NCBI RefSeq assembly: GCF_004919105.1
Contig: NZ_STGK01000011.1
Location: forward strand, 124,001-188,000
Reading direction: 5' to 3'
Origin: Nocardioides sp. GY 10113
Lineage (GTDB): Bacteria; Actinomycetota; Actinomycetes; Propionibacteriales; Nocardioidaceae
Length of the DNA: 64,000 nucleotides
The position numbers and the translations under genes were made by a program. Below are positions 41,249-50,315 of the stretch, piece after piece. The notes under the pieces were generated by a model. That model saw nothing but the letters and a program-made list of their open reading frames with translations, made no database searches and was not told the DNA's origin. The number at the start of each line of letters is the position of its first letter. Position 1 is the first letter of the stretch.

Positions 41249-41881
41249 CTACAGCCCCAGCTCGTAGGCGGGCCCCACCGGGCGCCAGTCCTGGGGCAGG
41301 TGGTGGTAGTACGGGGCCAGCATCCCCGGCGGCGTCACCACCTTCCGGAAGCCCCGGTCCCGCAGCCGGGGCGCCTGCCGCCAGACGAACTCCCCCGGGG
41401 TGAAGTCACGGAACCGCGGAGTCACGTAGTCCAGCAGCACCTGGGCCACCTCGCCCTCGCGCCGGATCAGCACCACGCCCACCGTCTCATCGCCGGTCTG
41501 CACCTGGAACGCGAGATCGCCCTCCCCCAGCCCGCCGGCCGAGAACCCGGGCTGGTGCCGCGCGATGTCGGCCTCGTGCACACCGAGGAAGTGGCGCAGG
41601 TAGGCATCGCCGGCGCCGACCTCGAGCACCTGGTACGCCGCCTCGGAGTGCCGGCCGCGGAGCATCCTGGTGATGAAGAAGATGTTGATCGCGCTCGTGG
41701 CGAGGTTCATCCCGACCATCGGCCACACGGCGACCAGCGCGTTGAAGATCACCAGGATGACCGACGCGGACAGGTTGAGGAGCCGGAACCGCAGGACCCG
41801 GGTCTGCAGCAGCGAGACGATCAGCAGCGCACTCCCGAGCCAGCCGAACAGGCTGAGCCAGTGCTCGCCGAGCCAGGTCAC
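41249..41881 (-). CDS. YgjV-like membrane protein with C-terminal GNAT-like part
   Basis: A 210-residue protein. The first 75 residues hold three hydrophobic segments (LFGWLGSALLIVSLLQTRVLRFRLLNL, then SVILVIFNALVAVWPMVGMNL, then INIFFITRML) matching the inner-membrane YgjV family. Residues about 85-200 are soluble: VLEVGAGDAYLRHFLGVHEADI, VGVVLIRREGEVAQVLLDYVTPRFRDF and KVVTPPGMLAPYYHHLPQ, reminiscent of an N-acetyltransferase fold without a fully convincing acetyl-CoA loop. Start GTG 41881. Function unknown; the second half could modify a membrane-associated substrate. Confidence 0.75.
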   Translation of the reverse strand: MTWLGEHWLSLFGWLGSALLIVSLLQTRVLRFRLLNLSASVILVIFNALVAVWPMVGMNLATSAINIFFITRMLRGRHSEAAYQVLEVGAGDAYLRHFLGVHEADIARHQPGFSAGGLGEGDLAFQVQTGDETVGVVLIRREGEVAQVLLDYVTPRFRDFTPGEFVWRQAPRLRDRGFRKVVTPPGMLAPYYHHLPQDWRPVGPAYELGL

Positions 41882-41988
41882 CCGGGCAGGCTACCCCCGT
41901 ACGGGTCGACGCGGCCGGCTACGCCCGGTCGGCACGCTCGAGTCGACCGGCGCACGACGTCCCCAGCGGACGAGGTGTCCCGAAACGC

Positions 41989-42020
41989 CAGAAGGCCGGA
42001 CCATTCGGTCCGGCCTTCTG
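41989..42020 (-). terminator. terminator of the tRNA-Ala gene
   Basis: Perfect 14-bp arms (CAGAAGGCCGGACC and complement) with a 4-base ATTC loop, starting 8 bases after the tRNA end; GGCGTTTCG follows on the minus strand. Confidence 0.85.
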
Positions 42021-42027
42021 CCTACGG

Positions 42028-42100
42028 TGGAGGTGAGGGGACTCGAACCCCTGACCCCCTGCATGCCATGCAGGTGCGCTACCAGCTGCGCCACACCCCC
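42028..42100 (-). tRNA. tRNA-Ala(GGC)
   Basis: 73-nt cloverleaf. Acceptor GGGGGTG pairs with CACCTCC and includes the G3:U70 pair that identifies alanine tRNAs; the discriminator is A. The anticodon stem CCTGC/GCAGG carries the loop ATGGCAT with anticodon GGC, reading GCC codons. The T arm is GGGGTTCGAGTCCCC. CCA is not encoded. Confidence 0.97.
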
Positions 42101-42216
42101 GTGTTCTGTTGTCGTCCCCGTCTCCGGGCGACGAGAAGAACATTAGCAACACCGATTCTGAACGACGAAATCGGGGGCCACCTTCGCGCCGACGGGGCCT
42201 CCGGCACCGCGTCCGG

Positions 42217-42822
42217 TCACGCCGTGAGGTTGTACGCCGCGAGCCGCCAACCGCCCACGGAACGCTCCTCGAGCACCGCGTAGCCGCAGTTCTCCATGCC
42301 CCGCAGCTCGCCGCCGAGCTCCAGCGGCCACCCGAGGAACGTGACGATCCCGGTGCGGGTCGCGGCGCCGTGGGAGACCACGACGCCGGTCCCGTCCGTC
42401 CCGAGCGCCGCGACGGCGTCGTGCAGCGCGGCGACGAAGCGCTCGGCCACGGCCTCCGCCGACTCCGCCCCCACCACGTGCGACCAGTCGCCGGTCTTGA
42501 AGCGCGCGAAGCCCTCGGGATCGACCGCCGCGTACTCGGCGTGGGTGAGCCCCTCCCGCTCCCCCAGGTGGAACTCCCGCAACCGGGCGTCGTACGACGG
42601 CACGAGCCCGGTCTCGTCGGCGACCGCCTGGGCGGTGTCCCGGGCCCGGGACAGGTCCGAGGACCAGATCGCCGCGGGCCCGAACCCGGCCACCACGGGC
42701 GCCACGGCCTTGGCCTGCAGCCGCCCGGTGTCGTTCAGCGGCGCGTCGAGGTGCCCCTGGATCCGCTTCGCGGCGTTCCAGGAGGTCTGACCGTGGCGGA
42801 GCAGGACGAGGCGCCGCGGCAC
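42217..42822 (-). CDS. histidine phosphatase (phosphoglycerate mutase-like) family protein
   Basis: A 201-residue enzyme. The phospho-accepting histidine is in VLLRHGQTSWN (His about 10), with SSDLSRARDTA, the second basic residue in LREFHLGEREGLTH, and the proton donor His in VVVSHGAATRTGI. Such proteins hydrolyse phosphosugars or glucosyl-3-phosphoglycerate; the substrate here is open. It ends 115 bp from the tRNA and lies 4 bp after rsfS, so it belongs to the nadD-rsfS unit. Confidence 0.93.
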   Translation of the reverse strand: MPRRLVLLRHGQTSWNAAKRIQGHLDAPLNDTGRLQAKAVAPVVAGFGPAAIWSSDLSRARDTAQAVADETGLVPSYDARLREFHLGEREGLTHAEYAAVDPEGFARFKTGDWSHVVGAESAEAVAERFVAALHDAVAALGTDGTGVVVSHGAATRTGIVTFLGWPLELGGELRGMENCGYAVLEERSVGGWRLAAYNLTA

Positions 42823-42826
42823 GCGC

Positions 42827-43222
42827 TCAGGCCCCGGCGTCGCCAGTGCCGTGCGGCGCGCGCACCTCGGCCGGCAGCTCGATGGTCGGGCAGTCGCGCC
42901 AGAGCCGCTCGAGCGCGTAGAACTGCCGCTCCTCGGTGTGCTGGACGTGCACGACGATGTCGCCGTAGTCGAGCAGCACCCAACGACCGTCGCGGGCGCC
43001 CTCGCGACGGATCGGCTTGGCCCCGACCTCGCGGAGCTTGTCCTCGACCTCGTCGACGATCGCGTTGACCTGACGGTCGTTGGCGCCCGAGACGAGCAGG
43101 AAGGCGTCGGTGATCGCCAGCTGCTCGCTGACGTCGAAGGCGACGACGTCGGTGCCGAGCTTGTCGGCGGCGGCGAGCGCGGCGGTCCGGATGAGTCCGA
43201 CGGCGTGGTCGGTGGCGGTCAT
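42827..43222 (-). CDS. rsfS: ribosomal silencing factor RsfS
   Basis: A 131-residue protein that binds uL14 and blocks subunit joining during starvation. The family core is present: DVVAFDVSEQLAITDAFLLVSGANDRQVNAIVDEVED and RWVLLDYGDIVVHVQHTEERQFYALERLWRDCP. It starts at ATG 43222 and follows nadD by 19 bp, the common actinobacterial order nadD-rsfS-phosphatase. Confidence 0.97.
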   Translation of the reverse strand: MTATDHAVGLIRTAALAAADKLGTDVVAFDVSEQLAITDAFLLVSGANDRQVNAIVDEVEDKLREVGAKPIRREGARDGRWVLLDYGDIVVHVQHTEERQFYALERLWRDCPTIELPAEVRAPHGTGDAGA

Positions 43223-43241
43223 GCTTCTCCTGACGACGGCA

Positions 43242-43868
43242 CTACGCGTCCGCGACGGGACGGTAGAGCCGGTGCTTGGTGATGTACTGGACGACGCCGT
43301 CGGGCACGAGGTACCAGACGGGCTGTCCCTGGGACTGCCGGCTGCGGCAGTCGGTGGACGAGATGGCCAGGGCGGGCACCTCGAGCATGGTGACCCGGTC
43401 CGGGGGCATCGCGGAGAGCGTGGACGGATCCATCTCCGCGCCCGGGCGGGTGCAGCCGACGAAGTGGGCGAGCTCGAACAGCTCGTCCGCGTCCCGCCAG
43501 CTGAAGATGTCGGTCAGCGCGTCGGCGCCGGTGATGAAGTACAGGTCGGCGTCGGGCCGCTCGGCGCGCAGGTCGCGCAGGGTGTCCGTGGTGTAGGTCG
43601 GGCCCTCGCGGTCGATGTCGACCCGACTGACGGTGAACCGCGGGTTGGCGGCGGTGGCGATCACCGTCATCAGGTAGCGGTGCTCGGCCGGGGAGACCTC
43701 CCGGGACGCCTTCTGCCAGGGGCGACCGGTGGGCACGAAGACGACCTCGTCGAGGTCGAACCACCCCTGGACCTCGGAGGCAGCGACCAGGTGGCCGTTG
43801 TGGATGGGGTCGAAGGTGCCACCCATCACCCCGATCCGGGGTCGCCGCGCCGGTGTCGGGCCGGTCAT
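43242..43868 (-). CDS. nadD: nicotinate-nucleotide adenylyltransferase
   Basis: A 208-residue enzyme making deamido-NAD from NaMN and ATP. The nucleotidyltransferase motif is [18 protein letters not shown] (about 13-30); KxxxS-type residues occur in [16 protein letters not shown], and the second signature is [16 protein letters not shown] (ISSTxxR). The length is normal. ATG 43868. It heads the housekeeping unit with rsfS and the phosphatase. Confidence 0.97.
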   Translation of the reverse strand: MTGPTPARRPRIGVMGGTFDPIHNGHLVAASEVQGWFDLDEVVFVPTGRPWQKASREVSPAEHRYLMTVIATAANPRFTVSRVDIDREGPTYTTDTLRDLRAERPDADLYFITGADALTDIFSWRDADELFELAHFVGCTRPGAEMDPSTLSAMPPDRVTMLEVPALAISSTDCRSRQSQGQPVWYLVPDGVVQYITKHRLYRPVADA

Positions 43869-43937
43869 CGGACCGGCCTCATGCGGCCCTCATCGGACCC
43901 TCGGCCGGCCTCATCCGTCGCAGGCTCCGCTGCGGTC

Positions 43938-44096
43938 TCAGCTGTGCTCGCGCCCGCCGGCGAACGCCAGCAGGCCGACCAGCAGCAGGAGGAGGATGGC
44001 CAGCGTGCCACCGCCGACGACCCACGGGTTGAGCCCGCCCTCGGAGTGCTCCTCGGCGGCCTGGACGAGAGCGAGCGCGGTCTGGTTGATCAGCAT
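43938..44096 (-). CDS. small single-pass membrane protein
   Basis: A 52-residue peptide, MLINQTALALVQAAEEHSEG, then a Gly/Leu transmembrane segment starting NPWVVGGGTLAILLLLLVG and ending FAGGREHS. It starts at ATG 44096 behind TAGGAT with 7-base spacing, the leaderless layout, which supports a real gene. It lies upstream of nadD on the same strand. Proteins of this kind recur beside nadD in Nocardioides-like genomes, from memory and not verified here. Function unknown. Confidence 0.7.
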   Translation of the reverse strand: MLINQTALALVQAAEEHSEGGLNPWVVGGGTLAILLLLLVGLLAFAGGREHS

Positions 44097-44103
44097 GGTG
44101 CGG

Positions 44104-44109
44104 ATCCTA
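44104..44109 (-). promoter_or_regulatory. leaderless -10 of the 52-residue membrane protein gene
   Basis: TAGGAT on the minus strand, 7 bases before ATG 44096. Confidence 0.55.
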
Positions 44110-44198
44110 TCGAAGCGCGCGCCTGGCGCGGAGTCGGGCCGGAGCGCCGGCCCGGACGGCGGTCCGGACGGCGGCACCACCGGCGTCCGCGGCGGTGC

Positions 44199-44660
44199 TC
44201 AGTGGATCGCGAGGTCGACGCCCAGGAAGAGCAGCGAGAAGCGCAGCGTGCGGCCCAGGAAGACCGTCGGCAGGAAGATCCACATCGGCATCTTCAGGAT
44301 CCCGCCCACGGCGGACATCACCAGCAGCGGCGGGATGCCGGCCGAGGCGGCGAGGAACATGATCCCGGCGGCGTACCAGGGCCGGCCGTGGGCACGCGCG
44401 ACCCACTTCTCGTAGCCGGCCCGCACCTTGGGCGAGGAGAGCTTGCGCTGCGCCCACGCGGAGTCGATCCCGAGCCGCGCCGCCTGGTACCAGACGACCT
44501 TGCCGACCGTGGCGCCCGCCCCGGCGGCCACCCCCAGCCAGATCGCCTCCCCGGTGCCGGCCACCGCCGAGCCGGCGCCGACGATGTAGACCTCGATCGG
44601 CAGGAACGGGAGCAGTGCGGAGGCGATGCTGAAGGCGAACGTGGCCAGCCACAGGATCAT
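44199..44660 (-). CDS. YqaA/DedA-like (VTT domain) membrane protein
   Basis: A 153-residue membrane protein with four to five hydrophobic stretches, among them FSIASALLPFLPIEVYIVGAGSAVAGTG, a Gly-rich loop WLGVAAGAGATVGKVVWYQAAR, and GIPPLLVMSAVGGILKMPMWIFLPTVFLGRTLRF, the VTT/SNARE-associated signature. The DedA relatives scramble or transport lipid carriers. The start ATG 44660 overlaps the upstream transferase stop (ATGA), so the pair is coupled and probably works on the same membrane lipid. Confidence 0.85.
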   Translation of the reverse strand: MILWLATFAFSIASALLPFLPIEVYIVGAGSAVAGTGEAIWLGVAAGAGATVGKVVWYQAARLGIDSAWAQRKLSSPKVRAGYEKWVARAHGRPWYAAGIMFLAASAGIPPLLVMSAVGGILKMPMWIFLPTVFLGRTLRFSLLFLGVDLAIH

Positions 44661-45322
44661 CGCGCCGCGGCTCCCTCCCGGAGGGCACCGCCGACGGTCG
44701 GGACGGGAAGGCCGAGCTGGAGGAGCCAGCGCAGCGAGACGCACTTCAGCACCAGCAGGGCGATCGCGATCACCAGGCCGAGCCAGACCCAGCCGGTGAC
44801 CAGGAGCAGCACGGCGAACAGGCCGGAGTTGGCGGCCTTGCCCACGCGCGACCAGTTCCACAGGTAGATCCGCCGGTCCACGACGTGGAAGTAGTTGGGG
44901 CTGCGGATCGGCCAGGCGAGGAAGGCCATCGACAGGTACATGTCGATCACCATGAACTCGAACAGGTAGACCGCCACCGGCAGCGCCACCAGCGTCATCG
45001 GCTCGTCGCTGAACAGGCCCGACGGCTGCAGCCAGGCCAGCCCGAGGTAGAACGCAGCGCAGCTGAGCCGGTCGCAGAGCATGTCGACGACCGCGCCGAT
45101 CCGGGTCTCGCAGTCGAACCAGCGCGCCCACTCGCCGTCGAGGGTGTCCCCGACCCAGTACACGACCAGGCCCACCACGAGCAGCGTCAGGCTGCCCTCG
45201 TAGGCGCCCCACAGCGACAGCACCAGGGTGGCCACCGTGCGGACGAGGGTGATCGCCGTCGCCCCGGTGAGGAGTCGTTCAGTCGCCGGATCAGCCATGA
45301 TCCGGTCCGGGGAGCCTGCCAT
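44657..45322 (-). CDS. CDP-alcohol phosphatidyltransferase family protein
   Basis: A 221-residue integral membrane enzyme with about six membrane segments. The catalytic motif D-G-x2-A-R-x8-G-x3-D-x3-D is exact in TLDGEWARWFDCETRIGAVVDMLCDR (about residues 61-86). Members transfer the phosphate-linked group of a CDP-alcohol to a second alcohol, forming phospholipids. The start ATG 45322 lies 7 bases after TAGGTT (leaderless). It is coupled to the VTT-domain gene. Which alcohol is used cannot be told. Confidence 0.92.
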   Translation of the reverse strand: MAGSPDRIMADPATERLLTGATAITLVRTVATLVLSLWGAYEGSLTLLVVGLVVYWVGDTLDGEWARWFDCETRIGAVVDMLCDRLSCAAFYLGLAWLQPSGLFSDEPMTLVALPVAVYLFEFMVIDMYLSMAFLAWPIRSPNYFHVVDRRIYLWNWSRVGKAANSGLFAVLLLVTGWVWLGLVIAIALLVLKCVSLRWLLQLGLPVPTVGGALREGAAAR

Positions 45323-45329
45323 GAGGCGC

Positions 45330-45335
45330 AACCTA
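45330..45335 (-). promoter_or_regulatory. leaderless -10 of the CDP-alcohol transferase gene
   Basis: TAGGTT on the minus strand, 7 bases before ATG 45322. Confidence 0.55.
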
Positions 45336-45387
45336 TCGCGCACTCCGTGGCGATCGGTCAACGCACCCCCGGAGCGCGCGCGAACGG

Positions 45388-46638
45388 TCAGCGAACGTGG
45401 CCGTCGCCGACCACGACGTACTTCGTCGAGGTCATCTCGGGCAGCCCCATCGGCCCCCGCGCGTGCAGCTTCTGGGTGCTGATCCCGATCTCGGCTCCGA
45501 ACCCGAACTCGCCGCCGTCGGTGAACCGGGTCGAGGCGTTGACGAGCACCGCCGCGGAGTCGACCTCGGCCACGAACCGGCGCGCGGCCCCCTGGTCCTC
45601 GGTGACGATCGCGTCGGAGTGCTGGCTGGACCACGTGCGGATGTGCTCGATCGCCTGGTCGAGGTCGTCGACGACCCGGGCGGCGATGTCGAGCGACAGG
45701 TACTCGCGGGCCCAGTCCTCGTCCGTGGCCGGCTCCACACCGTCGTACGCCGCGAACTCCGCGTCGCCGTGCAGGGTCACCCCGGCGTCCTGCAGCGCGG
45801 AGACGACCCGCGGCAGGAACTCCCCCGCCACGTCGGCGTGCACCAGCAGCGACTCGGCGGCGTTGCAGACCGAGGTCCGGTGGGTCTTGGCGTTGACCAC
45901 GATCGCGAGCGCCTTGTCCAGGTCGGCGGCCCGGTCGACGTAGACGTGGCAGTTGCCGACCCCGGTCTCGATCACCGGAACCGTGCTCTCCTCGACGACG
46001 GAGCGGATCAGCCCGGCACCGCCGCGCGGGATCAGCACGTCCACGTGGCCGCGGGCGCGCATCAGCGCCTTCACCGAGTCGTGGGTGTCCCCCGGGACCA
46101 GCTGGATCGCGTCCGCGGGCAGGCCGGTCGTGGCGACGGCGTCGCGGAGCACCGCGACGATCGCGGCGTTGCTGGCCTTCGCCGAGGAGCTGCCGCGCAG
46201 CAGCACCGCGTTGCCGGACTTCAGGCAGATACCGGCCGCGTCGGCGGTCACGTTGGGCCGGGCCTCGTAGATCATGCCGACCACGCCGAACGGCACCCGC
46301 ACCTGCCGCAGCTCCAGGCCGTTGGCGAGCACGCCACCGCGGATCACCTCGCCGACCGGGTCGGCCAGGCCGGCGACGTCGCGCAACCCCTGCGCCATCC
46401 CCTCGAGGCGCTCGTCGGTGAGGCGCAGCCGGTCGATGATGTTGGCCGGCGTGCCGCCCGCCTCGGCCGCGGCGATGTCGCGCCCGTTGGCCTCCAGCAC
46501 CTCCGTACGGCGCTCCAGGAGCGCCGCGGCCATGGCCGCCAGCGCGGTGTCCTTGCGGGCCCGGGTGGCCAGGGCCAGCTCCCTGCTGGCGACCCGCGCG
46601 GCGCGGGCTGCGTCGATGACGTCGTCGGCGATGCTCAC
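45388..46638 (-). CDS. proA: glutamate-5-semialdehyde dehydrogenase (gamma-glutamyl phosphate reductase)
   Basis: A 416-residue aldehyde-dehydrogenase-fold enzyme of proline synthesis. The NADPH region is [28 protein letters not shown], the catalytic Cys lies in [16 protein letters not shown], and the C-terminal family block is [42 protein letters not shown] 46638 is six bases behind TAGGCT. The kinase gene proB is not in the window. Confidence 0.97.
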   Translation of the reverse strand: MSIADDVIDAARAARVASRELALATRARKDTALAAMAAALLERRTEVLEANGRDIAAAEAGGTPANIIDRLRLTDERLEGMAQGLRDVAGLADPVGEVIRGGVLANGLELRQVRVPFGVVGMIYEARPNVTADAAGICLKSGNAVLLRGSSSAKASNAAIVAVLRDAVATTGLPADAIQLVPGDTHDSVKALMRARGHVDVLIPRGGAGLIRSVVEESTVPVIETGVGNCHVYVDRAADLDKALAIVVNAKTHRTSVCNAAESLLVHADVAGEFLPRVVSALQDAGVTLHGDAEFAAYDGVEPATDEDWAREYLSLDIAARVVDDLDQAIEHIRTWSSQHSDAIVTEDQGAARRFVAEVDSAAVLVNASTRFTDGGEFGFGAEIGISTQKLHARGPMGLPEMTSTKYVVVGDGHVR

Positions 46639-46644
46639 CGGACC

Positions 46645-46650
46645 AGCCTA
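46645..46650 (-). promoter_or_regulatory. leaderless -10 of proA
   Basis: TAGGCT on the minus strand, 6 bases before GTG 46638. Confidence 0.5.
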
Positions 46651-46722
46651 GTTGCGCGATCAGGCAACCTCCGGGTCGTCTCAACCGTCACACTCTCGCC
46701 AGACAACCCGAGAGGAACGACC

Positions 46723-48297
46723 ATGTCATTGCACGCGTTGCACCGCCCCCACCGTCGCGGGCGTCCCCGGAGCCGGGCCGCGCTCCTCTCCGCGGCGCTG
46801 TGCGCCGTGCTCCCGCTGACCGCGCTCACCGCGCTGGCCGGGCCGCCCGGAGCCGGGGCCGCCGAGGACCCGCCGGTCGCACCGACGCTCCGCCTCTCGA
46901 TGCCCGCCCGCCAGGTGGTCGAGTCCTGGGGACCGCGGGTCTACACCGACCTCGGCATCCGACTGCTCGTCGAGGGCGCGGACCTCGAGGTGCACCTCAA
47001 CCGGTCCTCCTACGACGACCCGATCACCGCGTCCCTGAAGCTCTCCGACGGCTCGCTGAGGACGCTCGGCGACGACCTGACCCCCACCCTGAACCGGCTG
47101 CGCCGCTTCCTGGTGCTGCGCTTCGAACCACTGGGCGACCGCGAGCCGTTCACCCGGGGCCTGCGCGCCTGCCTGGGCCAGGTCTCCGACCGGGTGGACC
47201 CCGACGCCGCGCCGAGCTCGCCCTACCCGCGGTACTGCTACTACAACCCCTACAGCCTGGGCGCCGTGCAGGGCATCCCCGCCGGCTACGCCGGCACGAT
47301 CGGCGACCCGTGGCGCCGGATGGAGATCCCCCGGGGCCGGTACGACGTCTCCGTCACCGTCGCCCGCCGGTGGGCCGCGGCGCTCGGCATGAGCCAGGAC
47401 CAGCGCACCGCGACCACCCGCCTGGTGGTCCGCAAGGAGCCGTCCTGCGGCGTCTTCCTGCGCGGCTGTCGCCCGCACCCCACGCGCCCCGCCCGACCCG
47501 ACGCTGAGCTGCGGCCGTCGGCGGTCCGACCGACGCCGGCCCGCGCGGTGGACCCCGGCGACCTCCCGCCGGACACCCCGCAGCCCGACCTGCGGGCCCT
47601 TCCCGCGTGGGGCCTGCAGATCTCGCGCAACGGGAACTTCCTGCAGTTCGCCGCGACCGTGTGGAACGCCGGCGACTCCCCGCTGGTCGTCGACGGGTTC
47701 CGGCGCAGCGGCGAGGACCTGATGGACGGCTACCAGTACTTCTTCGACGCCGAGGGCCACCAGCTCCCCGACTACGTGCGGGTCGGGAGCTTCGAGTGGG
47801 ACCCGAAGCGGACACACCAGCACTGGCACTTCCGGTCGTTCGCGTCGTACTCGCTGCTCCCGGTGGGCGAGCGGCCCGACGTCGCCGGGGAGCACGACCA
47901 CGGCGTGGAGTCCCGCAAGGAGGCGTTCTGCCTGGCCAACACCGACGCGGTGGACCTGACCGTCGACGGCGCGGTGTGGAACGTGGACAACAGCGACCTG
48001 AGCACGGCCTGCGGCGACCTCGACTCGCTGTCGATCCGCGAGGTCCTGGACTCCGGGTGGGGCGACACGTACGCCCAGTTCCGCGCCGGGCAGTCGTTCA
48101 AGCTCCGCGGGCTGCCGAACGGCTGCTACAACATCTGGGTCGAGGGCAACCCGATCGCGCACGAGGCGACGGGCGCCCGCACGCTGATCGAGTCCGACTA
48201 CACGAACAACATCAGCAGTCGCAAGGTCTGCATCGGCGGCAAGGACGGCGCCCGCACGATCCGCCGGGTGGAGCAGATCGGCCTGGTCCAGGAGTAG
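46723..48297 (+). CDS. secreted lysyl-oxidase-like protein
   Basis: A 524-residue exported protein. Start ATG 46723, with AGAGGAAC upstream. A twin-basic signal peptide ([26 protein letters not shown], cleavage after AGAA) precedes an N-terminal domain of about 240 residues with three Cys and a Pro/Arg-rich linker. The C-terminal 230 residues match the lysyl oxidase domain: [23 protein letters not shown] gives the His-rich Cu(II) site, followed by [11 protein letters not shown] and ESDYTNN. In animals this enzyme oxidises peptidyl lysine; bacterial substrates are uncertain. The quinone-forming Lys/Tyr cannot be assigned with confidence. It is followed by a strong terminator. Confidence 0.88.
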   Translation: MSLHALHRPHRRGRPRSRAALLSAALCAVLPLTALTALAGPPGAGAAEDPPVAPTLRLSMPARQVVESWGPRVYTDLGIRLLVEGADLEVHLNRSSYDDPITASLKLSDGSLRTLGDDLTPTLNRLRRFLVLRFEPLGDREPFTRGLRACLGQVSDRVDPDAAPSSPYPRYCYYNPYSLGAVQGIPAGYAGTIGDPWRRMEIPRGRYDVSVTVARRWAAALGMSQDQRTATTRLVVRKEPSCGVFLRGCRPHPTRPARPDAELRPSAVRPTPARAVDPGDLPPDTPQPDLRALPAWGLQISRNGNFLQFAATVWNAGDSPLVVDGFRRSGEDLMDGYQYFFDAEGHQLPDYVRVGSFEWDPKRTHQHWHFRSFASYSLLPVGERPDVAGEHDHGVESRKEAFCLANTDAVDLTVDGAVWNVDNSDLSTACGDLDSLSIREVLDSGWGDTYAQFRAGQSFKLRGLPNGCYNIWVEGNPIAHEATGARTLIESDYTNNISSRKVCIGGKDGARTIRRVEQIGLVQE

Positions 48298-48326
48298 CCC
48301 GGCCCTCCACCCCGCACACGACGAAG

Positions 48327-48360
48327 CGCCCCGTCCGGACCAGGTCCGGACGGGGCGTTT
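48327..48360. terminator. bidirectional intrinsic terminator
   Basis: Perfect 14-bp arms (CGCCCCGTCCGGAC and complement), 3-base loop and TTT after the stem, between the convergent lysyl-oxidase and etfA genes. On the other strand the stem is followed by CTTCG. This is the best terminator in the window. Confidence 0.9.
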
Positions 48361-48391
48361 CGCGGTACGACGGGTCGAGCCGTCGGGCGGC

Positions 48392-49345
48392 TCAGCCCTT
48401 GCGCTTCTCGATCTCCGCGGTGGCGGCGGGCAGCACCGAGTGCAGGTCGCCGACGACGCCGAAGTCGACGAGCTCGAAGATCGGCGCCTCCTCGTCCTTG
48501 TTGACCGCGACGATGGTCTTCGAGGTCTGCATGCCGGCCCGGTGCTGGATGGCACCGGAGATGCCGTTCGCCACGTAGAGCTGCGGCGAGACGACCTTGC
48601 CGGTCTGGCCGACCTGGAAGGTGTGCGGCTTCCACCCGGAGTCGACGGCGGCACGCGAGGCGCCGACGGCGGCACCGAGCGAGTCGGCCAGGCCCTCGAC
48701 CGCGGCGAAGTCACCGCCGGTGCCACGGCCACCCGAGACCACGATCGCGGCCTCGGTCAGCTCCGGGCGACCGGTGGCCTGACGCGGCTGCGAGGCCACG
48801 ATCTGGGCGGTCTTGGCGGCGTCGGAGATGGTCGCGGCGAACTGCTCCACGACACCCGCCCCGGCGCCCTCCTCCGGAGCGGCGGCGTTCGGCTTCACCG
48901 TGATGATCGGCGTGCCCTTGGTGACCTTGGCGGTCACCGTGAAGTTGCCCGCGAACACCGACTGGGTGGTCACGCCGCCCTCGGCGACGTCGACGGCGTC
49001 GGTGATCAGGCCGGAGTCCAGCTTGATCGCGAGGCGGCCGGCGATCTCCTTGCCCTCGGCGGAGGAGGGGATCAGGATCGCAGCCGGGGACGCCTGGGCG
49101 GCGACCTGCTGCAGGACCTCGGCCTTCGGGGCGACCAGGTAGCCGCGGATCTCGGTGTCGTCCACCGTGTAGATCTTGTCCGCGCCGTAGCCCTTCAGGG
49201 TCTCGGCGGCCGCGGCGGCCTTGTCGGCACCGCCGATGAAGACCGCGGCGGGCTCGCCGAGGCGCTTGGCGATGGCGAGGAGCTCGAAGGTGGGCTTGCG
49301 GATCGCGCCGTCGACGTGGTCGACGAGAACCAGAACTTCAGACAT
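48392..49345 (-). CDS. etfA: electron transfer flavoprotein subunit alpha
   Basis: A 317-residue FAD-binding subunit that accepts electrons from acyl-CoA dehydrogenases. The FAD domain has [66 protein letters not shown] and [16 protein letters not shown], all family blocks. ATG 49345, 15 bp behind etfB. Confidence 0.97.
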   Translation of the reverse strand: MSEVLVLVDHVDGAIRKPTFELLAIAKRLGEPAAVFIGGADKAAAAAETLKGYGADKIYTVDDTEIRGYLVAPKAEVLQQVAAQASPAAILIPSSAEGKEIAGRLAIKLDSGLITDAVDVAEGGVTTQSVFAGNFTVTAKVTKGTPIITVKPNAAAPEEGAGAGVVEQFAATISDAAKTAQIVASQPRQATGRPELTEAAIVVSGGRGTGGDFAAVEGLADSLGAAVGASRAAVDSGWKPHTFQVGQTGKVVSPQLYVANGISGAIQHRAGMQTSKTIVAVNKDEEAPIFELVDFGVVGDLHSVLPAATAEIEKRKG

Positions 49346-49360
49346 GTCTCAGTGCGCTCC

Positions 49361-50152
49361 TCAGATGAACTTCTTCGAGGCGAGGAACTCGACCAGCGCC
49401 GTGGCGCCCGAGCCGTCCTCGTCCTTGACGATCTCGCCGGCGGTGCGCGGCGGGCGGGCGGCGGTCTCCTCCACGGCGGACCAGGCCACCGAGAGGCCGA
49501 CCTGGCCGGCGTCCACGCCGAGGTCCGCGAGCGTGTAGGTCTCCAGCGGCTTCTTCTTGGCCGCCATGATGCCCTTGAAGGACGGGTAGCGGGCCTCGCC
49601 GGACTGGTCGGTCACCGAGATGACCAGCGGCATGGTGCCGCCGACGACCTCGGTGGCGGTGTCGCCGTCACGCTTGATCCGGACCTGGTTGCCCTGGGTC
49701 TCCACGACCGCGGCCATGGTCACCTGGGGCAGGCCGAGGCGCTCGGCGAGCATCGCCGGCACGACGGACATGCCGGCGTCGGTGGAGGCCATGCCGCACA
49801 TCACGACGTCGGGCTGGCCGATCTTCTCGATCGCCTTGGCCAGCACCAGCGACGTGGCGACGGCGTCCGAGCCGGCGATCGCGTCGTCCTGGACGTGGAC
49901 GGCGGAGTCCGCACCCATCTGCAGCGCCTTGCGGACCGCGTCGACGGCCTTCTCCGGACCGACGGTCAGCGCGGTGACGGTGATCTCCTCGTCGGCGCGC
50001 TTCTCCTTGAGCTGCAGCGCCTGCTCGACGGCGTACTCGTCGAGCTCGGAGAGGAGACCGTCGACGCCGACGCGGTCAACGGTGTTGTCCGACTCGAACC
50101 GCCGGTCGGCGGTGGCGTCGGGGACGTACTTCACACAGACAACAATGTTCAT
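49361..50152 (-). CDS. etfB: electron transfer flavoprotein subunit beta
   Basis: A 263-residue AMP-binding subunit. It starts MNIVVCVKYVPDATADRRFE at ATG 50152, with the signature region VEQALQLKEKRADEEITVTALTVGPEKAVDAVRKALQMGAD and PDVVMCGMASTDAGMSVVPAMLAERLGLPQVT. It forms an operon with etfA. Together they pass electrons from beta-oxidation to the quinone pool. Confidence 0.97.
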   Translation of the reverse strand: MNIVVCVKYVPDATADRRFESDNTVDRVGVDGLLSELDEYAVEQALQLKEKRADEEITVTALTVGPEKAVDAVRKALQMGADSAVHVQDDAIAGSDAVATSLVLAKAIEKIGQPDVVMCGMASTDAGMSVVPAMLAERLGLPQVTMAAVVETQGNQVRIKRDGDTATEVVGGTMPLVISVTDQSGEARYPSFKGIMAAKKKPLETYTLADLGVDAGQVGLSVAWSAVEETAARPPRTAGEIVKDEDGSGATALVEFLASKKFI

Positions 50153-50315
50153 GGTTGTGGCCGGAACGGCCCCTTCCTCTTCCTGTGCACTCTGGCGTCC
50201 CCGCAACGGGGACGTGTGGCCCGGGTTGGACGGCGTTGGGCAGGCTACCCTCCGCGGTTAACGGGATGAAACCGGTCCCGAGTGGGGTACCTCACACGCC
50301 CAGCCGCGCGCGGCG

